Positions 5,998 to 9,360 of a stretch of DNA of 9,360 nucleotides are shown piece after piece; the first letter of the stretch is position 1; every line of letters begins with the position of its first letter. Location of the stretch: the NCBI GenBank assembly GCA_003448685.1, contig DLXW01000215.1:2628-11987 (forward strand), written 5' to 3'. Under the pieces are notes generated by a model that was given only the letters and a program-made list of their open reading frames with translations, ran no database searches and was not told the origin of the DNA. A program made the translations under genes and the position numbers. This stretch comes from Cyanothece sp. UBA12306. Lineage in GTDB: Bacteria > Cyanobacteriota > Cyanobacteriia > Cyanobacteriales > Microcystaceae.

Positions 5998-7037
5998 TTT
6001 ATAATTGCTGATTCAGTGAAACTGCTTTCTTCAAGTTTATTTCTGTCAGCTTGAATGCGCTCTATAACATGATGATTAATAGCTTCTTTAGCTAAACGAA
6101 TGGCATTAAAGATTGATGGAGCTTGAGAACTACCATGACTAATAATACAAATACCAGCTACCCCAAAAAGCAAAGCTCCACCATGTTCAGCGTGATCAAT
6201 ACGTTGTTTAAGCTTTTTGAGATTGGGTTTGAGAAGTGTACCTCCAATTTTTCCCCGCCAACCTTGGGGTAATTCTTCACGCATGATTTGAAGCAAGATC
6301 TCTCCCACCGCTTCCGCAAATTTGAGGAGGACATTGCCGACAAAGCCATCACAGACGATCACATCAAACTGGCCCGAGAGAACGTCTCGTCCCTCTGCAT
6401 TGCCGATAAAGGGTATTGTTGGGTTGGCTTCTAATAATTGATAGGTTTGTAGGGCTAGATCGTCACCCTTACTAGATTCCTCACCAATATTGAGTAAACC
6501 TACTTTAGGTTGTTCCACTCCTAGGACATATTGACTATAAATCGTCCCCATTAGGGCAAACTGCTCTAAATATTTGGGTCGACAATCTACATTCGCTCCC
6601 ACATCTAGAATAATAACCGATTTACCCGCTAACATCGTCGGAAAGACTGCTCCGATCGCCGGACGATCAATACCTTTGATCCGTCCTAAGCGTAGAGTAG
6701 CTGCCCCCATTGCTGCTCCTGAGTGTCCGGCGGAAACGACGGCATCAGCGAGGTTCTCTTTGACCAAATTCATGGCCACATTAATGGAGGCTTTGGGTTT
6801 GCGCCTTAGTTCTGGAATTCCTTCATCCATAGCTATCGCCCCATCAGCCTCGACAATTTCGAGATTAGGAGACTGGGCATGATGTTGGAGTGAGTTTTCG
6901 ATTTGTTGGCGATCGCCTACCAACAACACCTTGACATCAAGTTCTTCGGAAGCTCTAATGGCTCCGGCGACGATTTCACCAGGGGCGTGATCTCCCCCCA
7001 TAGCGTCTACTGCGATTCTTGCGCGAGTTAATGCCAT
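5985..7037 (-). CDS. plsX: Phosphate acyltransferase PlsX
   Basis: PlsX converts acyl-ACP and phosphate into acyl-phosphate, the acyl donor for PlsY in phosphatidic acid synthesis. It is a soluble protein working at the membrane surface. The 350 residues show the family signatures: DAMGGDHAPGEIV (11-23), SAGHSGAAMGAA (102-113), DVGANVD (145-151), LLNIGEESSKG (181-191), GFVGNVLLKF (231-240) and DHAEHGGALLFGV (281-293). The variable tail after about 330 (to NSEQ) is not conserved, and its end lies in a heptamer repeat. The ATG start gives the expected MALTRARIAVDAMGG start, but no good Shine-Dalgarno precedes it. fabH follows 73 bp downstream, so the two are likely co-transcribed. A candidate promoter with direct repeats lies just upstream. 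Confidence 0.96.
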   Translation of the reverse strand: MALTRARIAVDAMGGDHAPGEIVAGAIRASEELDVKVLLVGDRQQIENSLQHHAQSPNLEIVEADGAIAMDEGIPELRRKPKASINVAMNLVKENLADAVVSAGHSGAAMGAATLRLGRIKGIDRPAIGAVFPTMLAGKSVIILDVGANVDCRPKYLEQFALMGTIYSQYVLGVEQPKVGLLNIGEESSKGDDLALQTYQLLEANPTIPFIGNAEGRDVLSGQFDVIVCDGFVGNVLLKFAEAVGEILLQIMREELPQGWRGKIGGTLLKPNLKKLKQRIDHAEHGGALLFGVAGICIISHGSSQAPSIFNAIRLAKEAINHHVIERIQADRNKLEESSFTESAIINSEQ

Positions 7038-7051
7038 TGATCAATAGGGAT

Positions 7052-7080
7052 AGAAGCCTTCAAAATTTTAACAGAAGCCT
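7052..7080 (-). repeat. Direct repeat pair in the plsX promoter region
   Basis: AGAAGCCT occurs at 7052-7059 and again at 7073-7080, exactly 21 bp apart start to start (about two helical turns). On the minus strand the repeats (AGGCTTCT) flank the candidate plsX -10 box at 7065-7070. The spacing suits a repressor or activator bound to one face of the DNA, but two 8-mers in an AT-rich spacer could also be chance. Confidence 0.4.
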
Positions 7081-7093
7081 GGAACAATCCGAA
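7065..7093 (-). promoter_or_regulatory. Candidate promoter for plsX-fabH
   Basis: On the minus strand TAAAAT (7065-7070) is preceded, 17 bp upstream, by the weak -35-like TTCGGA (7088-7093). The -10 box is good and the -35 poor, which would fit an activator-dependent promoter. The transcript would start near 7058, about 20 bases before the plsX ATG. This is called by eye only. Confidence 0.3.
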
Positions 7094-7219
7094 TTAAAAA
7101 TATTCGTAATTTTACTATTAGGCTTAAGGAATAATGGTAAAAGAGTTTCGCGATCTTCAGACTTTCATTAATTTTAAGATAAATTAAAGATTAACCTTAA
7201 CCCGATTATCGCACGATCT

Positions 7220-7225
7220 GAGGAG
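7220..7225 (+). promoter_or_regulatory. Ribosome binding site of the dacB-like gene
   Basis: GAGGAG lies nine bases before the ATG at 7235-7237 and supports that start, which matters because the protein lacks an obvious classical signal peptide. Confidence 0.7.
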
Positions 7226-7234
7226 ATTTTTAGA

Positions 7235-8521
7235 ATGTCAGAAATATTCGCTTTGACTTTGGGTAATTTATTCCTCAATATTTTGGGACGAACTCCAGAG
7301 CCTTTGCCGTCAGTTTCTTCTGTTTCTTGGCAAGAGGCTGAAATTTTTGCTGTTCCGACTGACTCCGATCAAGTTGTCGAGGAAATCGTCGCTGATTATC
7401 TCGAAAAAGTTGCTGCTTTGGGTTTTTCTCCCAATCAACAGGGGGTTTATCTTCAGTCTGAATGGGCTTATTTGGGTGATCATCAGCCTGAAATGCCTAT
7501 GTCAGCCGCTTCTTTAACCAAAATTGCTACTTCTATTGCTGCTTTGGAAACTTGGGGTACGGATCATCGTTTTGAAACACTGATCCATGCTGTGGGTAAA
7601 ATTGAGAAGGGAGTGCTTCAAGGAGATCTAATTGTTCAAGGTAGTGGAGATCCTTTATTTGTTTGGGAAGAGGCGATCGCCTTAGGAAACCAACTCAATC
7701 AAATCGGTATTCGTGAGGTTACTGGTAATTTAATTATTGTTGGCGATTTCTGGATGAATTTTCGCTCTGATGTGCAAAATTCAGGAGAGTTACTCCAATT
7801 AGGTTTGAACTCAGCCCGTTGGAGTAGAATCGTGCAGCAGCAACATCAAAAATTACCCCCCAAGACTCCCCGTCCCCAAGTGGCGATCGCTGGTTTGGTT
7901 CGAGTGGAAAATAATCTTCCCGATGGAGCGCGATTATTAATTCGTCACCAGTCTTTAACGGTAGCCGAATTGGTCAAACAAATGAATCTCTATAGTAATA
8001 ATGCCATGGCCGAGATGTTAGCACAATCTGCTGGAGGCGCGGACTTGGTTGCTCAAATGGCTGCAAAAGCAGCTAATGTTTCCCCAGAAGAGATTCAATT
8101 AATTAATGGTTCGGGTTTAGGGGTAGAAAATCGGATTTCTCCTCGGGCTTCAGTAGCTATGCTCATGGCAATTGAAGAAAAATTAGCGGATAATCCTTTA
8201 AAAGTTAATGATTTATTCCCTATGGCAGGAAGGGATAATCGAGGAACCATCGAGTGGCGTAGTATTCCTGATGGTGTAGCTGTCAAGACAGGTACCCTGG
8301 CTCAAGTTAGTGCTTTAGCAGGGGTTATTCCCACCCAAGAACGGGGTCCAGTTTGGTTTTCGATTATTAATTATGGCCCTAATGTGGATCGTTTTCGGGT
8401 AGAACAAGACAAACTCCTGCAACGTTTAGCCCAACATTGGCAATTAACACCAGAAATCTCAAGTGAAGAGATTCAACCCTATTTAGGCGATCCTCAGCGA
8501 AATTTAAAAGTTGAAGGTTGA
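7235..8521 (+). CDS. dacB: D-alanyl-D-alanine carboxypeptidase/endopeptidase, PBP4 (DacB, peptidase S13) type
   Basis: This is a penicillin-binding protein that trims the terminal D-Ala from peptidoglycan stem peptides and may cut cross-links in the periplasm. The three active-site motifs are in order: S93-L-T-K96 (SxxK, within SAASLTKIATS), S254-N-N256 (SxN, within YSNNAMAEM) and K351-T-G353. INGSGLG (290-296) and MAGRDNRGTIE (330-340) are further PBP4-family marks. There are 160 residues between the SxxK and SxN motifs, much less than the roughly 240 in E. coli PBP4, so the extra domains are compact. The N-terminus has a hydrophobic run (about 4-18) but no positive charge before it, so the export signal is unclear. 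The start is supported by GAGGAG. It is divergent from plsX, with no close partner gene on its own strand. The symbol denotes the family, not proven orthology. Confidence 0.92.
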   Translation: MSEIFALTLGNLFLNILGRTPEPLPSVSSVSWQEAEIFAVPTDSDQVVEEIVADYLEKVAALGFSPNQQGVYLQSEWAYLGDHQPEMPMSAASLTKIATSIAALETWGTDHRFETLIHAVGKIEKGVLQGDLIVQGSGDPLFVWEEAIALGNQLNQIGIREVTGNLIIVGDFWMNFRSDVQNSGELLQLGLNSARWSRIVQQQHQKLPPKTPRPQVAIAGLVRVENNLPDGARLLIRHQSLTVAELVKQMNLYSNNAMAEMLAQSAGGADLVAQMAAKAANVSPEEIQLINGSGLGVENRISPRASVAMLMAIEEKLADNPLKVNDLFPMAGRDNRGTIEWRSIPDGVAVKTGTLAQVSALAGVIPTQERGPVWFSIINYGPNVDRFRVEQDKLLQRLAQHWQLTPEISSEEIQPYLGDPQRNLKVEG

Positions 8522-8542
8522 GCTTTTTTACGCAGACAATAT

Positions 8543-8579
8543 TTGGCCTATTCAAAGTTTTTTTAAGCTTTATGGCCAA
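8543..8579 (+). terminator. Weak hairpin downstream of the dacB-like gene
   Basis: TTGGCC (8543-8548) pairs with GGCCAA (8574-8579), and an inner AAAG/CTTT pairing is possible within the 25-base interval, which contains a run of seven T. It lies 22 bases after the stop codon. No U-run follows the outer stem, so it is at best a weak terminator. Confidence 0.25.
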
Positions 8580-8602
8580 GTGTTCTAGGATACAACCAGA
8601 GG

Positions 8603-8631
8603 TTGTTAAGATGGGAATATCTGAGAATTAT
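8603..8631 (+). promoter_or_regulatory. Candidate promoter for the host-attachment family gene
   Basis: TTGTTA (8603-8608) and AATTAT (8626-8631) are separated by 17 bp, each matching four of six consensus positions. The transcript would begin near 8638, just before the ATG at 8646, giving a very short leader and excluding the TTG at 8634 as start. By-eye call in an AT-rich stretch. Confidence 0.25.
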
Positions 8632-8645
8632 ATTTGAAAATCCTT

Positions 8646-9140
8646 ATGAATCAAGCTGTTGTTGCTGTTCTTGACGGTACTAGAGCCCGTTTCTTTACCT
8701 TAGAAACTGCTGAGTTTCCTGAATATGAATCGAGTCCTAATTTGGTTGAACATCAATCTTTGAGCAATAATGTCAAGGAACTTGCAGGAAAGGATCTTTG
8801 GGCTAATACTAAAACGGGACGTAATCGAGGTTCTCGTAGTCAAGGTCATCGCTATGATGATCATCGTCAAAACCATCTTAGTGAATTTGAACGCAGTTTT
8901 GCTAAAGAAGTGGAAACTAAAATTATTAATTTGATCCAAGAACGTGATGCTCGTCAACTTCTTTTAGTAGCAGAACCTCAAATGTTAGGCTTTATTCGGG
9001 ACTCCTTGACTCCCCATCTCCCCAAAACGATTAAAGTTCAAGAATTAGCTAAAGATCTTTGCAAACTGAAACCTTTTGATATTCATGAATATCTTGCTCA
9101 TAAAAACCTAATTCCGGCTCGCAAGGTTGTAACTATTTAA
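8646..9140 (+). CDS. Host attachment family protein (PF10116-like)
   Basis: This small soluble protein of 164 residues (from the ATG at 8646) resembles the family named 'protein required for attachment to host cells'. The name comes from plant-associated bacteria and says little about its role in a cyanobacterium. The N-terminal strand VAVLDGTRARFFTLE (6-20) is the best signature. Next come a hydrophilic, Arg/His/Asp-rich stretch at about 58-77, a helix with SEFERSFAKEVE, the strand LLLVAEPQMLGFIRDSL (105-121) and a C-terminal LAKDLCKLKPFDIHEYL. As I recall, the fold has been related to archaeo-eukaryotic release-factor-like (baeRF) domains. The frame extends to TTG at 8634 (four extra residues, MKIL); the ATG is preferred because homologues begin close to the first strand. 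Neither start has a strong Shine-Dalgarno. There is no signal peptide or membrane segment. Confidence 0.82.
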   Translation: MNQAVVAVLDGTRARFFTLETAEFPEYESSPNLVEHQSLSNNVKELAGKDLWANTKTGRNRGSRSQGHRYDDHRQNHLSEFERSFAKEVETKIINLIQERDARQLLLVAEPQMLGFIRDSLTPHLPKTIKVQELAKDLCKLKPFDIHEYLAHKNLIPARKVVTI

Positions 9141-9156
9141 GAAATTTTGAAATCCT

Positions 9157-9203
9157 GACTTCTCAAATTTAATCAAAACTGGTCATAGTAAATTTGAGGA
9201 GTC
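9157..9203. repeat. Long inverted repeat downstream of the host-attachment gene
   Basis: GACTTCTCAAATTTA (9157-9171) and TAAATTTGAGGAGTC (9189-9203) form a 15-bp stem with one T/G mismatch (a wobble in RNA) and a 17-base loop. It starts 17 bases after the stop codon, where a terminator would be expected, but no U-run follows on either strand. It may stabilise the mRNA 3' end, act as a factor-aided terminator, or be a small repeat element. Confidence 0.6.
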
Positions 9204-9349
9204 TTCGAGTATCTGAGTAAAAATCTTAATATTAAAAAATATTATTGAATTTAAAGGGTATTAAGCGCAATAAAAACCCGTATTCTTTGACTTAATTGAA
9301 TATTATTGTCCTGAATTCTGATTTCTATAGCAAAGGGTGTAGTGAAAAT
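9204..9349. other. AT-rich non-coding stretch
   Basis: No convincing coding frame or RNA gene is seen. TAATATT (9227-9233) and AATATTA (9238-9244) form an AT-only palindrome that is probably compositional. TTGACT at 9287-9292 looks like a -35 box but has no -10 at normal spacing. Confidence 0.5.
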
Positions 9350-9360
9350 ATGATCAGTTC
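9350..9360 (+). CDS. Possible start of a further gene, cut by the window edge
   Basis: An ATG at 9350 is followed by only two full codons (Ile, Ser). AAAGGGTG lies upstream, but with a rather long spacing of about ten or more bases. Too little is present to identify it. Confidence 0.2.

Noticed and set aside
6574..6882. Plus-strand frame of 102 codons inside plsX
   Set aside because: Shadow of plsX; the composition reflects the reverse of conserved plsX motifs.
7134..7187. 17-codon mini-frame with AAGGA just before its ATG in the plsX-dacB spacer
   Set aside because: Could be a leader peptide before the dacB-like gene, but it is short, has tight spacing to AAGGA and shows no attenuator structure; too likely by chance.
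9227..9244. AT-only palindrome TAATATT/AATATTA
   Set aside because: Expected by chance in such AT-rich DNA; no flanking signal.
1..9360. CRISPR array, tRNA, rRNA, toxin-antitoxin or defence operon
   Set aside because: No spaced direct repeats of CRISPR type, no cloverleaf or rRNA signature, and no paired small genes were seen on either strand.

Overview
The window looks like a piece of chromosome from a unicellular or colonial cyanobacterium of moderate-to-low GC, with Crocosphaera/Cyanothece-like character; the genus is an inference. The signs are four copies of the cyanobacterial HIP1 octamer GCGATCGC (1426, 6909, 7673, 7883), tandem heptanucleotide repeats of the cyanobacterial STRR type (2-22 and 5977-5997), cyanobacterial-style versions of each housekeeping protein, and the remains of an IS200/IS605-type element whose right end has a form common in cyanobacteria.

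Layout. Bases 72-2563 (minus strand) hold pdhB followed by secD, a probable co-transcribed pair; secF would be expected beyond base 1 but is not visible. A 143-bp divergent spacer separates pdhB from a plus-strand gene (2707-4539) for a YbdG-type small-conductance mechanosensitive channel with an added N-terminal extracytoplasmic domain. Bases 4540-4909 hold no intact gene. They hold a decayed TnpB/IS605 relic: two related hairpins, a stop-interrupted tail of a TnpB-like reading frame, and a right end that stops 4 bp short of the fabH stop codon. Bases 4910-7037 (minus strand) are the plsX-fabH pair of fatty acid and phospholipid synthesis; fabH begins with TTG. A 197-bp divergent spacer leads to a plus-strand PBP4-type D-Ala-D-Ala carboxypeptidase gene (7235-8521), and then a small host-attachment family protein (8646-9140). 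The last 220 bp are AT-rich and non-coding, with one long inverted repeat; a next gene may begin at 9350.

How the genes relate. Most are envelope or central-metabolism housekeeping genes: acetyl-CoA production (pdhB), acyl-phosphate formation and the first condensation of fatty acid synthesis (plsX, fabH), export through Sec (secD), peptidoglycan trimming (dacB-like) and osmotic safety (channel). No defence system, CRISPR array, biosynthetic cluster or other clear novel system is visible. The points most worth a second look are the fused architecture of the channel, the TnpB/omega-RNA fossil abutting fabH, the TTG start and possible leader structure of fabH, and the repeats in the plsX promoter region.
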